The notes under the pieces: generated by a model | What the model was told of the DNA's origin: nothing | The model's database searches: none | The model's input: the letters and a program-made list of their open reading frames with translations, nothing else | In this document: one piece after another, positions 13,115 to 23,800 of the stretch | Layout: the number at the start of each line of letters is the position of its first letter | Position numbering within the stretch: the first letter of the stretch is position 1 | Translations under genes and position numbers: made by a program | From: Schoenoplectus triqueter | Taxonomy: Eukaryota; Streptophyta; Magnoliopsida; Poales; Cyperaceae | Assembly: GCA_964058805.1 (NCBI GenBank) | Contig: CAXKVV010001232.1 | Location: 1 to 40,298, forward strand | DNA: 40,298 bases | Direction of reading: 5' to 3'

Positions 13115-13342
13115 GCTTTTTGAATACTTTGTCTCATTTAGGATAGTGAACATATACAAGCTATAATTTGGTGTTTGAAAAAAATTTGGTTAGTATTTTC
13201 CCTAATGTTCCTACGTGTACGTACGTATATGAAAATTTACGTTGACGTACTCGGGGAGCATAGGGGAAATGCTGCCGAATTTTTTTAAAACATCAAATTA
13301 GGTTGTATATGTTTACTAATGAGACAAAGTATTTAAAAAGTG
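13115..13342. repeat. Long imperfect inverted repeat (arms about 90-100 bp)
   Basis: The left arm from 13115 (TTTTTGAATACTTTGTCTCA, then GTGAACATATACAA) pairs with the reverse complement of the right arm ending at 13342 (TTTTTAAATACTTTGTCTCA, then GTAAACATATACAA). The pairing continues through the TTTGGTGTTTGAAAAAAATT / TTTGATGTTTTAAAAAAATT blocks. The spacer is about 40 bases and GTACGTACGT-rich. It may be an embedded MITE or a structured intron segment. Confidence 0.7.
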
Positions 13343-13433
13343 AGTTAAGGTGGTTGACCGGCCCAGAATTAGACTTTAAATCTGAAACCCTAAATTCTAA
13401 ACCCTAATTGTGAGATTGATGTTTTTTTTACAG

Positions 13434-13727
13434 ATGGATCGCAATACTTGGATGTATAAAATCAAAAGGAATACAATTGAATATTTGAGGGGAATTGATG
13501 AATTTTTGGAATGTGCCTCAGAAGATATGAGAAATAGGGGTGCACGAACACTTGTTTGTCCTTGTGAAGATTGTCAAAATTTATGAAGATTTGGAAATAT
13601 CAAACAAGTGAGAGATCATTTAATTCGTCGTGGGTTTATGGATCGATACACCCGATGGGTACGGCATGGAGAAAATATTGAAACTGAAAATAGTAGAAAT
13701 TATGAGAATATTGCACGAGATGAATCC
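13434..13727 (+). pseudogene. TNP2-type transposase, N-terminal part (transposase-associated domain)
   Basis: The ATG at 13434 directly follows an intron acceptor. The product begins MDRNTWMYKIKR and contains the zinc-binding transposase-associated domain of CACTA transposases: TLVCPCEDCQN, then VRDHLIRRGFMDRYTRWVRH. An in-frame TGA at 13584-13586 (codon 51) interrupts it right after the CPCEDCQNL motif, plausibly a CGA-to-TGA change. The frame is then cut at codon 98 (Glu-Ser) by the nested insertion and resumes in the same frame at 20676. Confidence 0.88.
13723..13727. other. Left AATCC target-site duplication of the nested insertion
   Basis: AATCC is followed by TGTGCGACTC. The same five bases follow GGGTAAACA at 20671-20675. 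Deleting one copy plus the insertion reconnects the transposase frame (...ARDES then EGDDL...). Confidence 0.85.
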
Positions 13728-14050
13728 TGTGCGACTCTTTTTCGCGCGCCGCCGCACCGCCGCCGGGCGATGGGTTCTGCGGAAGAAGGACACGGAGATC
13801 CCTCCCGAGCGTGCATCTGCTGGGTGTCGGCCGATTCTGCCGTTTAGAGATATTTGGATGCACATTCAGGGGGTTTTTAGTGATTGTGAGTTCTTGTAGA
13901 TTCCGGTGGGCGCAAGCCCCCACCGTTAATTACCCTGGGCTACGAACCTCGAGGCACCTCTGGATCTTTGAAAGAGAGAAGCAAATAGTATAGTTAAAAG
14001 ATGGTCAAGTGGTCGTCTAGGTTTATAAAAAGGGGTCTACGGAAGATGAA

Positions 14051-14590
14051 CCTACAAACAGATCGGTTCAATCTATGGAAGACAAACCTACAAACAGATC
14101 GGTTTTGTCCTATGGAGGACGAACCTACAAACAGATCGGTTCAGTCCATGCCACCTCGGGATGTAACCTTACCTACAGACCAGGTTAATCTCTTCATAGG
14201 GGGCTTGAGGTGAGTCTACATACAGATCGACTCGACCTCCGTTGATCTAGAAGATAAACCTACAAACAGATCGGTTCCATCTTAACTAGTCAACAACCAA
14301 TCACACAAAATACAACTCGAAGCACTGAGCCGGTTGATCTTGAGGTTGGTGAATCAGGAGAAGGGTGGATATGGCCCACGTGTTTCTTCTCACCGATCTT
14401 CTAGATCATGAATTCGAAGCACTAAGCCGATTCATAAACCTAGGAAACACAATTGCACACAATGTCAAACCTGAAGCGCTGGGCCAGTTCAACATTGAGG
14501 CATGTGTTAGTGAAGGAACCTACCTACAGAACGGTTCACATTCACTGTTTTGTGGATGAATCTACCTACAGACCGATTCAATCTCACAGT
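14051..14590. repeat. Degenerate tandem array, about 36-bp unit
   Basis: The core CCTACAAACAGATCGGTT recurs exactly at 14051, 14087, 14124 and 14259. Looser copies (CCTACAGACCAGGTT, CCTACAGAACGGTT, CTACAGACCGATTC) occur at 14172, about 14520 and about 14563. The first three are 36-37 bp apart and the spacing then becomes irregular, so the array is decaying. Confidence 0.85.
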
Positions 14591-14639
14591 CTCGGGAAAT
14601 GAGCCAGGAGACAAACTCATCGACGGACGAGTTCAGTCT

Positions 14640-15350
14640 TGCCAGCTCAAATGGTCATGAATTACTTGTTCATGACACCGAGTCATTAAGATGTCACTTC
14701 GCTCGGACATCGTAATGTTCTTCTTCTTCAAAGTCGACATATCTCTCCATGCTGATGTCGTAGCTTTGGTCATTCTTCAGCGAGCGTCGAGATGTTCTTG
14801 TCTCAACTAATCATTCTACGTGTTGCATTACTTGTGCAAAATTACTATGTTGCCCTACACCCCTTGTGTGAGCGTATTCAATCATGAGTTACTTGCTCAT
14901 GGCAGCGAGTCATTAAGATGTCACCTATCTAGGACATCATAATGTTCTTCTTCTTCAGAGTCGACATATATCTCCATGTTAATATCACAGCTCTGGTTAT
15001 TCTTCATCAAGCGTCAAGATGTTCTTGTCTCGACATGTTCCTTCATGTTGCTATCAAAGCCTTATTCATCTCACGTCAAGATGTTCCTGTCTCGACGTAT
15101 CTTATTATTATTTTTTTATCAAGTGTCAAGATGTTCTTGTCTCGACATATCTTCTTGTATTGCTATTAAAGCCTTAATCATCTCACGTCAAGATGTTCCT
15201 GTCTCAACGCATTTTTTCGTGTTGTCATTGCAACCTTATTTATCCTCTGTCAAGATGTTCTCGTCTTGACTAATCATTCTAAATGTTATATCATGTGTGC
15301 AAATGTTCTTATGTGGCTCTACACTTCTTATGTGAGCATATTTATTCATT
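14640..15350. repeat. Two-copy tandem repeat of about 240 bp with inner 62-bp amplification
   Basis: Copy A (about 14640-14880) and copy B (from about 14881) share GAGTCATTAAGATGTCAC, ATGTTCTTCTTCTTC and GTCGACATAT in the same order. Copy B is expanded by repeats of a unit holding TCAAGATGTTCYTGTCTCGAC, at 15013, 15076, 15126, 15188 and 15250 (spacing 63, 50, 62, 62). The shared 3' part (CTAATCATTCTA ... GTGAGCRTATT) closes each copy. Confidence 0.85.
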
Positions 15351-15411
15351 TCTAAAATGCACAAAGTCTGTTATATAATATCTTCCATTATTATTTTTAT
15401 TATGAAGATGC

Positions 15412-15417
<6 letters not shown>

Positions 15418-15472
<55 letters not shown>
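15418..15472. repeat. (ATT)n microsatellite
   Basis: About 18 uninterrupted ATT/TTA triplets, followed by imperfect continuation to about 15510. Confidence 0.95.
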
Positions 15473-15474
<2 letters not shown>

Positions 15475-15499
15475 TCCTATTACTATTATTATTTTTTTA

Positions 15500-16420
15500 T
15501 TATTATTATTTTTATTTCTTAAACTCTATTTATCTATGTAGAAAATTATTTACAAAAATAATAGGAAAAGGGGTTAGCTATTTAACTAGATTTTCATTTA
15601 TATTTTTGGGATTTTTATAATAGCTAAAATAGTAGAATTTTATTTTTATTATTTCTAAATTCTATTTATTCTGTAGAAAATCACTTACAAAAATAGAAAA
15701 TAAAATGGCTATGATTTTTTATTTGTATTTTTAAAATGTTTATAATAGCCAAAGTAATAGAATTTTATTATTATATCTTATTATACTATTCGTTATGTAA
15801 GAATCATTTGCAAAATTAAAAGATGGTTAGCTATACTATTTTACTATTATTATTCTATTATTATTATTTTTTTTATTTTTAATATCTATAATAGCTAAAA
15901 AGAAATCATTACTAATATTCTATCTTATTTATTATACTATTCATTATATCTATTCTTATTATTTCTATTTATTATCTATAGAAAAGTATAAGATTTTTAT
16001 TATTAGTTGAAAATAGTCATAAGAGATGAAATTCATTATGTTTTTATTACAACTATTATTTTTATTACATTTTATTCATCAAAAGTATATTATTATTATT
16101 TTTTTTTGTATATGTTTGTATAGAAATAAAAGAAATACAATTCATATTATAAAACTATATTATCATTCTTTATTATAAAAGAAAATGTATTTTACTATTT
16201 ATTATCATGGTAGTATATTTTTGTATATATTTTGTACTATTTATTATTCTTTTTACAGAAAATATCAATATAATATCTATTACTATTATTATTATTTATT
16301 TATCAAAGAATATAGCTAATCTCATTATTTATTATAGCATATTACTATCATCATTATTATTTCATAGAAAATCACTTGAAAAATCACTAAAATATATCTA
16401 GTTATTATTTATGATTTTTA
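15500..16420. repeat. AT-rich degenerate tandem repeats, period near 130 bp
   Basis: The phrase GTAGAAAATYAYTTACAAAAATA recurs near 15537, 15673 and (looser) 15800 and 16365. ATAATAGCTAAAATAGTAGAATTTTATT-like phrases lie between. The repeats are interrupted by ATT runs. No gene is visible. Confidence 0.6.
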
Positions 16421-17331
16421 TTTGTATTTTTGGAATTTTTATAGTATTTAAAATGACAAGTCAAAGCTAAGTCAAATATATCAATATAGGTAATGTATTT
16501 TGCTTTTAAATTGTTTTAACATGATTATATTTTTAAAACTGGAATATTATTGTATAGAAAAATAGTATGAAAAATAAGGAAATTTTAGAAACAAATTTGA
16601 GTCAATTTGGAGTTCAGGAACATTTTCAAATCATTTATTTACTCTATATTATTACTATTCTGTTATTATTTAATTATTGGGCCTAATCTGGGCCGCCAGA
16701 TCTGCTCCAAGATTGACGCCTAGTTTATTCAAATGTTTCATTTATACTTGGGCCGTTAGATCTAGTTGAGATACGTGTTTAATATATGTAAGGCCCAGAT
16801 TATTTCCCGCTCGGATTTTTAAACTTTTGTTATATCTCATTCGTTGAAGGATCTTCAAGATTATCGGATGTTTCAATATTCGTGCGGAGGAGATTCTCCA
16901 AGCCTCCGACCTTGCGATGCTTTAGGATTAGTGCGACGTAGCGTTCCCGGCGACCGGAGCACCCCTTTTCCGATCAGATCAGCGCCCTAGCATCGCCTTA
17001 ATGCATGGAGTCCTTCGGTGGCGCCTGATCAGAGATCCATACGTCGATTGACACTCGCATAACAATACCAGTTAGTGTACCAACTGGAACCGGTATCAAG
17101 ATCTTTCCTTTGCCAAATTCAACACAATTAATCAAGAATCTGGACAACTATAAGACTATTGAGCATCGCCTGAATGTATTGAGTTGATCTTGGATGGTTA
17201 TTAAGGATATCATTCGTCAGCAATCGTGTTGGAGCATTTGTGATTCAAGAATGGTACTGATCGGTACCATTTCCAATTTCTTATCAACTTGGAGCACTCA
17301 CTAACTATTCTCATTCAACTAACACCTCTCA

Positions 17332-17700
17332 GGCCTAAAGGCACACCCAGCTTCAGCTAGGGCCAGTGGCTCGCTGAGATTGTAATGGTGTTAATTGATT
17401 TAGCAGAATACTGTTCCATATCAGATTAAACAATTTCAATATAAAATTGCAAAGCCTAGGTTCTTAGCTGAATGAATCATACAATCAAGGTAATTAAGGG
17501 ATAGCAGGTTCATGCCTTAAGTCATTATGCAAATGATTACAAAGAAATTAATCAAGAAATAAAAATTTACCATGGAAACCATATAATCATGAATTCTTAG
17601 TATTTGTGATCAATCCAGGCCTAAAGGCTCACCAATTACTTTGTAATTGGGCCAGTGGCTCACTGGATATTATGATATTATTCAACAATTAATTCTAATA
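17332..17700. repeat. Imperfect direct repeat inside the nested insertion
   Basis: AGGCCTAAAGGCACACC ... GGGCCAGTGGCTCGCTG at about 17332 recurs as AGGCCTAAAGGCTCACC ... GGGCCAGTGGCTCACTG at about 17617, roughly 285 bp apart. Confidence 0.75.
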
Positions 17701-17914
17701 ACAAGAAATGGCAAAATCAGAAAAGAAATAAAGGAGATTTTAAGAAAATAGACCCCAATAGTAAAATTGATCAAGAAATTCTCATAAAATGTATCAAATA
17801 GCAAAGATTCCAGAGGAGATAACAAAAATATATGCTAATTAAATCAATTCATACGATTGATTACCTCAAGCTTTGACAGAAATCTCAATTACTCGAATTC
17901 TCCTTATTAGCTCT

Positions 17915-17923
17915 TATAAAAGG
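17915..17923 (+). promoter_or_regulatory. TATA-like box in the nested insertion
   Basis: TATAAAAGG followed by a pyrimidine-rich CTCTCTCTTTCCTCTG is a good plant TATA/initiator arrangement. If the insertion is an LTR in plus orientation, this would be its promoter, about 4.2 kb from the 5' end. A competing minus-strand TATAAATA lies at 20469-20476. Inference only. Confidence 0.35.
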
Positions 17924-19099
17924 CTCTCTCTTTCCTCTGTGATCACTATTGGGTGTATATAGGTGTGTGTATGCTCTTAATTGCTCTTCTAATCGCCTCC
18001 CCTTTACTGTTGCTAAATTTCAGCTTATATAGGCTAATTCGGCCAACTAATCTCAATTATGATTGGTTGAATGCTTCTGAGTCGGATTGCCACCTTGGAT
18101 ACATCTATACCCTTCAATCTGTTTCAATCAACGGCCAGGATGGAGTTGTGTTTCTTCTTTAACCGCTTTCTGTTATCCTTTGACTGTGCCGCGATTTTGT
18201 TTGACTTCACACTCTCAATTACTCATATAACTCAACTGACAAGCGGGCCCAAGGTTATTACTTACTATTTAAACACTCCATGATCACTCTTAATGCCATT
18301 TCATTCATTCACCATTTCCAATTTCACCGAGTTCATTTCTGCCCCGATTTCTTCTTTTGATCAATTAGCATCTCATACCTCAAATTGCCTCATCAATCCA
18401 CCTCCATTGGCGTCGCCTTGCCCTAAAGGATCGACCTTGCCGTGTGATTTGATCTCCAGAGTGTTAATTCTCCTCTTCTTATCAACTCAATTCTCGGTAA
18501 TAACTCATCTTCACCTTTTGTTCATCCATTTCTCATGATTGATCTAATAACACTTCTTGCCCTACCTCTGATCATCGTTATTCTCTTAGATCATCTTCAA
18601 CCATGGTAAGGCGTCAGGGAAGGAAGAAAACACGAGCTGCATTGGACTCGGGTAATGGCGAGAAGAAGAAGGAGGGAGAGAGCTCCTTATCGTGCGTGGA
18701 TGCACCCGGCATGCGTGAGCCAAAACGCAGAAGAGAAGAAGAGCAGAGATTCAACGTATCTAGACCAGGTTCATCTTCTTTTTATCTCTCGTTTTAAATT
18801 GAATTGCGCTGAATTGAAGAGGTAGATTGAATAGACTCAGCTCACAGCTTTCATCTCATGCGCCTACTCATATTAACCTGACTACTGGGTCCCATATGTC
18901 AGATTTAATAGTTTAGGCATTTCATTTAGCAGCTGATTAACATGATGATTAGGGTTAATAGGCTGAGGTGGCTCTGCCTGATTGGTTGATTGCTTATTAA
19001 ACAAACCCTTAGTGTTAATGATCTGTGTATGATGTGGCTTTGTGATATAGTGCCATGTGGCACCTTGTGTTGCCCTGTACCAATCATAAGGAGCCATCT

Positions 19100-20400
19100 G
19101 TCCCTCTTTGTACACACTGTATGATGACATGGCACCAGTGAGTGCATGCCATGTGACATCCAGTGGGGCCCACTTGTCAGTCGCCTTATAGTATAGTGGA
19201 GTTCACAGTGGTGAGGTGGACCAATAAGGGAAGGCCACATGGCAATGGGCTGTTGAGGTGGCCTTATAGCATGCTGCCATTTGTCTAGCTGCTGGATGAA
19301 GTGGCTGCTGATGTGGACCAATGGCTGACTGCCATGTGGCATAGGTGGGGCCCACTTGTCAGGTCTGTAGGGGTGTGGGGCCCACATGGCTGAGGTGGAC
19401 CAATGGGGTGCTGACACGTGGCATGAGGTGGCCCAATGAGATGCTGACACGTGTCACACCCTCTCTCTTCTCTGATTCGGTATAGGTATGCTTAGGATCC
19501 CCAGTTTGCACCCAGATGTGGCTCTGTCCCCAGATTGCACCCAGATGAACCCTTGATTGAATCTCAGCCTTTGATCAGTCCATTCATTCTGCTTTTATCT
19601 TCCCTGAATTTATTTTAATAGCTCCACTTATCCAAAAATCATGAAAATTTCACCAAAAATCCCTAAATTCATGATGATCATCCCTGTAATTTTTAATTCC
19701 ATTTTTGCCCTTGCTTCTCTGAATTAAAAATTCTTTTATCCATAAAACCCTAATATCCCTTATGAATTAATCCCTGATCTCAATTGTAGCTCTGTGTCTC
19801 TGCCAATTATCTCTCTCTTGCAGAAACCACCCTAACTAAATACCAATTAGACTTATATTGATATTCATTAGGGCTTGATTTGATCAAATACTGACTACTT
19901 ATCAGCAATTAATACAAATCTAGACTTGATCAGGTGGTTGCTCCCAGCTTTGGCACCTGATCAGTCTTGTGAAATTGACTTTCAATCCCTTAACATGAGG
20001 GTGACTTGGTCAAAGAACTGACTACTTATCAGTAATTGACACAAATCAAAGCATGGTTAGGTGGTTGCTCGCAGCTTTGGCACCAGGTCAGCCTTGAAAG
20101 CAAAATCACATTTGGAATTTCTCATGACTAGTTGCATCAAAATGCTAGCTTGGCATTGACATCATTTCATGTAGCATAGGGATTATACTGCTTCAGCTCC
20201 TTTCTAGGGTTAGCTTCAAAGGCAGATTTCTAGGGTCCAATTCTGACTCCTTCAATAGGTCACTGAGGTGTGGGGTCCACCTGTCAGTGAAAATGGTCAC
20301 ATGGTGACTCATCAGATAGGCTATGTTGTTAGATTCATCTACAAGGGACTGCCAGGTGGGTCCCACTTGTCAGAGAAAATATAATCACATGGTGACACCC
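19100..20400. repeat. Interspersed short repeats (GTGGGNCCCAC / TGTCAG type) and a 145-bp direct repeat
   Basis: Variants of GTGGGGCCCACTTGTCAG, GAGGTGGACCAAT and CCATGTGGCA recur many times between 19.1 and 19.46 kb and again at 20.27-20.4 kb. Between them a unit with CTGACTACTTATCAG ... AGGTGGTTGCTC-CAGCTTTGGCACC occurs at about 19890 and again at about 20017. The minus-strand open frame through 18926-19450 is a by-product of these repeats (H- and W-rich). Confidence 0.65.
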
Positions 20401-20670
20401 AAGAGGTCTCCTCTCTCCCTCGATCTTCTTGGCTGTCACTCATGCTGAGTGGATAGAGAATAGCGGGGTATTTATACTCTTCACTTCATGCCCAGCATTC
20501 CATTGTGGGACTAATGGATTTGTTCCGGGGTTAGGCAGCGACCTCTCCTGATCAGTGGGCCATCTTTCCACTGCTCTCTCTCTTCTCCCCCTTTCTTATG
20601 ACTTATCATTAATCATCAATTTATTTTATTTATTCATCTATTCATCCTTGAAACTTTTCAAGGGTAAACA

Positions 20671-20675
20671 AATCC
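20671..20675. other. Right AATCC target-site duplication of the nested insertion
   Basis: Second copy of the five bases at 13723-13727, immediately after the terminal CA at 20669-20670. Confidence 0.85.
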
Positions 20676-22767
20676 GAAGGTGATGACTTAAATTTAGACA
20701 ATGATGAATGGGATGTATTGGAGAATGAAAATATGAGAAATACAGAAAATATAGACAATGTAGAAAGTGAACAATTGGATGAAATTATGAATGATATTGC
20801 AGCGGATTTTGTCGATATTCCTGAAATTTTTAAAAATTTGGGTAATGATTCCAATGTGCCATTATTTCCCGGTTGTACAAAATTTATGAAAATATCTGCA
20901 GTTTTTAAATTGTATAACCTAAAAGCTAAAAACGGATGGAGCGATAAAAGTTTTACCTCTTTATTAGAACTTCTAAGAGAAATGCTTCCAGAAAATAATT
21001 TAATACCGGACTCCACATATAGAGCGAAGAAATTATTATGTTCCTTGAGTATGGAAGTTGAGAGAATTCATGCATGTCCGAATGATTGCATATTATATCG
21101 AAATGAGTACAATGATTTGGATAAGTGTCCGAAATGTAACGCTTCACGGTACAAACCGAGAGATAATGAAATAGAAGTTCGAAAACGACCAGCAGCAAAA
21201 GTGTTATGGTATTTACCAGTTATTCCAAGATTTCAGCGTCTATTTGCAAACTCAAAAGACGCTCACTTATTACGATGGCATGTGGATGGCAGAAAAGATA
21301 ATGGAATGCTCCGTCACCCTGGGGACTCTCCCGAATGGAGAAACATTAACAGAATATTTAAGGATTTTGGCGATGAACCAAGAAATTTACGATTAGGGTT
21401 ATGTACAGACGGGATGAACCCTTATGGCCTTATGAGTAGTGGTAACACAACATGGCCTGTTTTATTGTGTATTAATAATCTCCCCCTGGTTATGCATGAA
21501 AAGAAAAATACATAATATTGTCGTTGTTGATTTCATGTCCAAAACAACTGGTAATGATATAGATATATACTTGGCTCCATTATTGGAGGATCTGAATAAA
21601 TTATGAAAAGATGGTGTGAGAATATTTGATGCCTATTTAAAAGAATATTTCATCCTTCGTGCAGTTATTTTTTGCACGATTAATGATTTTCCCGCCTATG
21701 GTAACTTATCGGGTCATAGAACAAAAGGAGCAAAAGCGTGTCCAATTTGTGGAGAAGAGACTCGTACGATACGATTGAAAAACTGTGGAAAAAATGTTTA
21801 TTTGGGACACCGTAGATTTCTTAATCATAATCACCCCTACCGACGGAAGAAGAAAGCTTTTGATGGTATGGTTGAGCTGGAGAAAGCACCAATATCATTA
21901 TCCGAAAAACAAATATATTCTATTGTGAAAGATATAAATGTCCAATTAGGTAAGAAGTTTCAAAAGAATATCCCTAACGGTGTTTGGAAAAAGAAATCTG
22001 TATTTTGGGAGCTTCCTTATTGGCCGTATTTGGATGTTAGACATTGTTTGGATGGAATGCATATTATTAAGAATATTTGTGAAAGTTTGGTTGGGACTCT
22101 ATTGAATATTTAAGGGAAAACGAAAGACGGAGTAAATGCAAGAAAAGACATGGTTGCTATGGGAATTCGGTCAGAGCTAGCACCACAAGAACATGAAAAA
22201 CGAAACTACTTACCCCCAGCGTGTTATACATTATCGAAGAAGGAGAAAATTAGTTTGTTGGAGTGTCTAAAGTCGATTAAGGTTCCATCCGGTTATTCCT
22301 CGAATATCTCCAAAAAAGTTTCGATGAATGATCTAAAGTTGATTGGTATGAAGTCACATGATTGTCACGTTTTGTTGACACATCTACTTCCGGTTGCAAT
22401 CCGAGGAATTCTCCCCCAAAATGTCAGACATTCTATCAATAAATTATGTTTTTTCTATAACTTGATATGCTCGAAAGTGCTTGATCCCGTCACACTTGGC
22501 GAACTACAGTCAGATATCGTGGTTACCTTATGCGAGTTAGAAATGTATTTTCCGGTGTCATTTTTTGACATAATGATTCATTTAACTGTTCATCTCGTGA
22601 GAGAAATACGATTATGTTGTCCTATGTTTTTACGGTATATGTATCCATTTGAGAGAGCTATGGGTCAATTAAAAGGATTAGTCCGAAGCCGATCTAGACC
22701 CGAAGGAAGCATAGTTGAAGGATATATTGCAGAAGAGGTTATTGAGTTTTATACCAGTTATAGTTGA
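20676..22767 (+). pseudogene. TNP2-type transposase, main part (Transposase_21 and DUF4218 domains)
   Basis: It continues the frame of 13434-13727 (EGDDLNLDNDEWD...). Family hallmarks appear in order: FTSLLELLREMLPENN, HACPNDCILYRNEY with KCPKCNASRY, VLWYLPVIPRFQRLFAN, LRWHVDGR, LCTDGMNPYGLMSSGNTTWP, GNDIDIYLAPLLEDL, then NDFPAYGNLSGHRTKGAKACPICG and YLDVRHCLDGMHIIKN, and a DUF4218-like end (MYPFERAMGQLKGLVRSRSR, GYIAEEVIEFY). Three frameshifts lie close together (about 21486, 21504-21508 and 21548). Nonsense codons follow at 21604 (TGA where the family usually has Trp) and 22111 (TAA, probably from Gln). It ends at 22767 earlier than typical TNP2 proteins. Non-functional. Confidence 0.92.
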
Positions 22768-22939
22768 AGGATATCATTTATCATTTTATATGATTATATT
22801 ACTGAATTATTTTTTTAAATAATGCAGATGAAAAATGAGAAAATGACGCGCGATGAATCTTACTATGTTGTTTATGTATAATTTATTTAGAGTTTTATTG
22901 AGTATTTTGTTATTAATTATGTTGTACTATTTATTATAT

Positions 22940-23245
22940 ATGAATGTAATCGGTTCTAATTCTTAATTGTGTTGTATTATTTATTATATATGAATGCCAA
23001 ATTATAATGGATGTATAACTATTTATTTTGTATAATTTATATAACTATTTATTTTGTATAATTTATATTTTAAATATATATAACTATTTATTTTGTATAA
23101 TTTATATTTTAAATATATATATAACTATTTACTTTGTATAATTTATATTTTAAATATATATATAACTATTTACTTTGTATAATTTATATTTTAAATATAT
23201 ATATTTAACTAATTATATTTTAAATATATATATATATAACTATGT
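22940..23245. repeat. AT-rich tandem repeat, unit about 40-42 bp
   Basis: The unit ATAACTATTTAYTTTGTATAATTTATATTTTAAATAT is repeated about five times from about 23015, the last copies shortened. It is preceded by a two-copy repeat of GTTGTAYTATTTATTATATATGAATG (about 22920 and 22970). It lies between the transposase gene and the internal AACCGGTT array. Confidence 0.85.
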
Positions 23246-23257
23246 AAAATATAAAAA

Positions 23258-23575
23258 CCGAAACCGAAATTCATTTGGAACCAGTTACTTGCAAAACCGG
23301 TTTTGAAATTTCATTTAGAACCGGTTATTCAAACAACCGGTTCTAATTGAATTCCAATTAGAACCGGTTATTAGAATAACCGGTTCTAATTGGAATTCCT
23401 CAATTAGAACCGGTTTTGCAAATAACCGGTTCTAATTGGAATTCCATTTAGAACTGGTTATTCAAATAACCGGTTCTAAATGGAATTCCAATTAGAACCA
23501 GTTATTTGAATAACCGGTTCTAATGGTGTGTTTTAGAACCGGTTTTGTAAATAACCGGTTCTAATTGTTCATTCG
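23258..23575. repeat. Internal AACCGGTT array of the CACTA element
   Basis: At least ten copies of AACCGGTT-type motifs in both orientations occur as palindromic modules such as AACCGGTTATTAGAATAACCGGTT, mostly separated by TCTAATTGGAATTCC. The motif matches the terminal arrays, but this array lies in the middle of the element, just before the 5' leader of the second gene. It is not associated with an internal CACTA end. A regulatory role as protein-binding sites in a promoter is inference. Confidence 0.88.
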
Positions 23576-23740
23576 AAAACAAATTAAACCCTTTCTTCTC
23601 ATTCTTCCCAGCCAGAGAACCCGAACGCCTCCTCCATTAAACCCTAAACCTCATTTTTTCTCTCCTCTTTCCTCCATTAAACCCTAGCCAGAGAATCTCT
23701 TTCTTCCCTTTTTTCGCTACCTCGCCCGCCGCTACTTCTA

Positions 23741-23800
23741 TCTCCGCTGCCCCTTGTGCTTCTCCGCTGCCCCTTGTGTTTCTCCGCTGCCTCTTGTGTG
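23741..23800. repeat. Three 20-bp tandem repeats in the second CACTA gene's leader
   Basis: TCTCCGCTGCCCCTTGTGCT and two near-identical copies occupy 23741-23760, 23761-23780 and 23781-23800, just before a likely splice donor (TAAG/GTAACA, 23804/23805). Confidence 0.9.

Larger units (their letters stand above)
12720..13433 (+). other. 5' UTR exon and leader intron of the CACTA transposase
   Basis: A pyrimidine-rich leader (from about 12720) ends at CTTAAAG before GTAATTTTT (donor at 12854). A poly-T tract and TTTTTTTACAG end just before the ATG at 13434. This implies a leader intron of about 580 bp whose acceptor abuts the start codon. The second CACTA gene has a similar arrangement (donor at 23805). 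The intron contains two hairpins, listed separately. Confidence 0.55.
13728..20670 (+). mobile_element. Nested 6.9-kb LTR-type insertion without coding capacity (possible giant solo LTR)
   Basis: It begins TGTGCGACTC and ends GGGTAAACA (TG...CA termini) and is flanked by a 5-bp AATCC duplication, the signature of LTR-retrotransposon integration. No gag, protease, reverse transcriptase or integrase is visible in any frame, and I find no second copy of either end inside, so it does not look like a standard two-LTR element. It contains tandem arrays (14.05-15.3 kb), AT-rich repeats (15.4-16.5 kb), a TATA-like box at 17915 on the plus strand and GC-richer repeats (19.1-20.4 kb). A very long solo LTR, as from a Tat/Ogre-like element, or a non-autonomous derivative would fit. 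Orientation is inferred from the TATA box and is uncertain. Confidence 0.72.

Noticed and set aside
13608..13993. Several overlapping open frames on both strands around 13.6-14.0 kb
   Set aside because: They straddle the junction of the transposase exon and the nested insertion and are shadows of GC-rich LTR-like DNA.
15010..15270. Regular 62-bp repeats that might suggest a CRISPR array
   Set aside because: Plant context, imperfect repeat, and the spacers are themselves similar; it is a tandem repeat expansion.
15357..15620. Isoleucine-rich 87-codon frame
   Set aside because: Translation of the (ATT)n microsatellite.
18603..18797. 64-codon basic open frame with good ATG context in the nested insertion
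   Set aside because: No recognisable gag or other domain; lysine/arginine/glutamate-rich composition comes from GA-rich DNA. A small exon cannot be excluded but is not supported.
18926..19450. 174-codon minus-strand open frame rich in His, Trp and Pro
   Set aside because: It follows tandem GTGGGGCCCAC/CCATGTGGCA repeats in the nested insertion; the open frame is a by-product of the repeats.
20469..20476. Minus-strand TATAAATA about 200 bp from the right end of the nested insertion, suggesting minus orientation of an LTR
   Set aside because: A better TATA/initiator arrangement lies on the plus strand at 17915; neither is decisive, so orientation is left open.
20642..21016. 124-codon minus-strand frame over the transposase
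   Set aside because: Antisense shadow of the TNP2 coding sequence.
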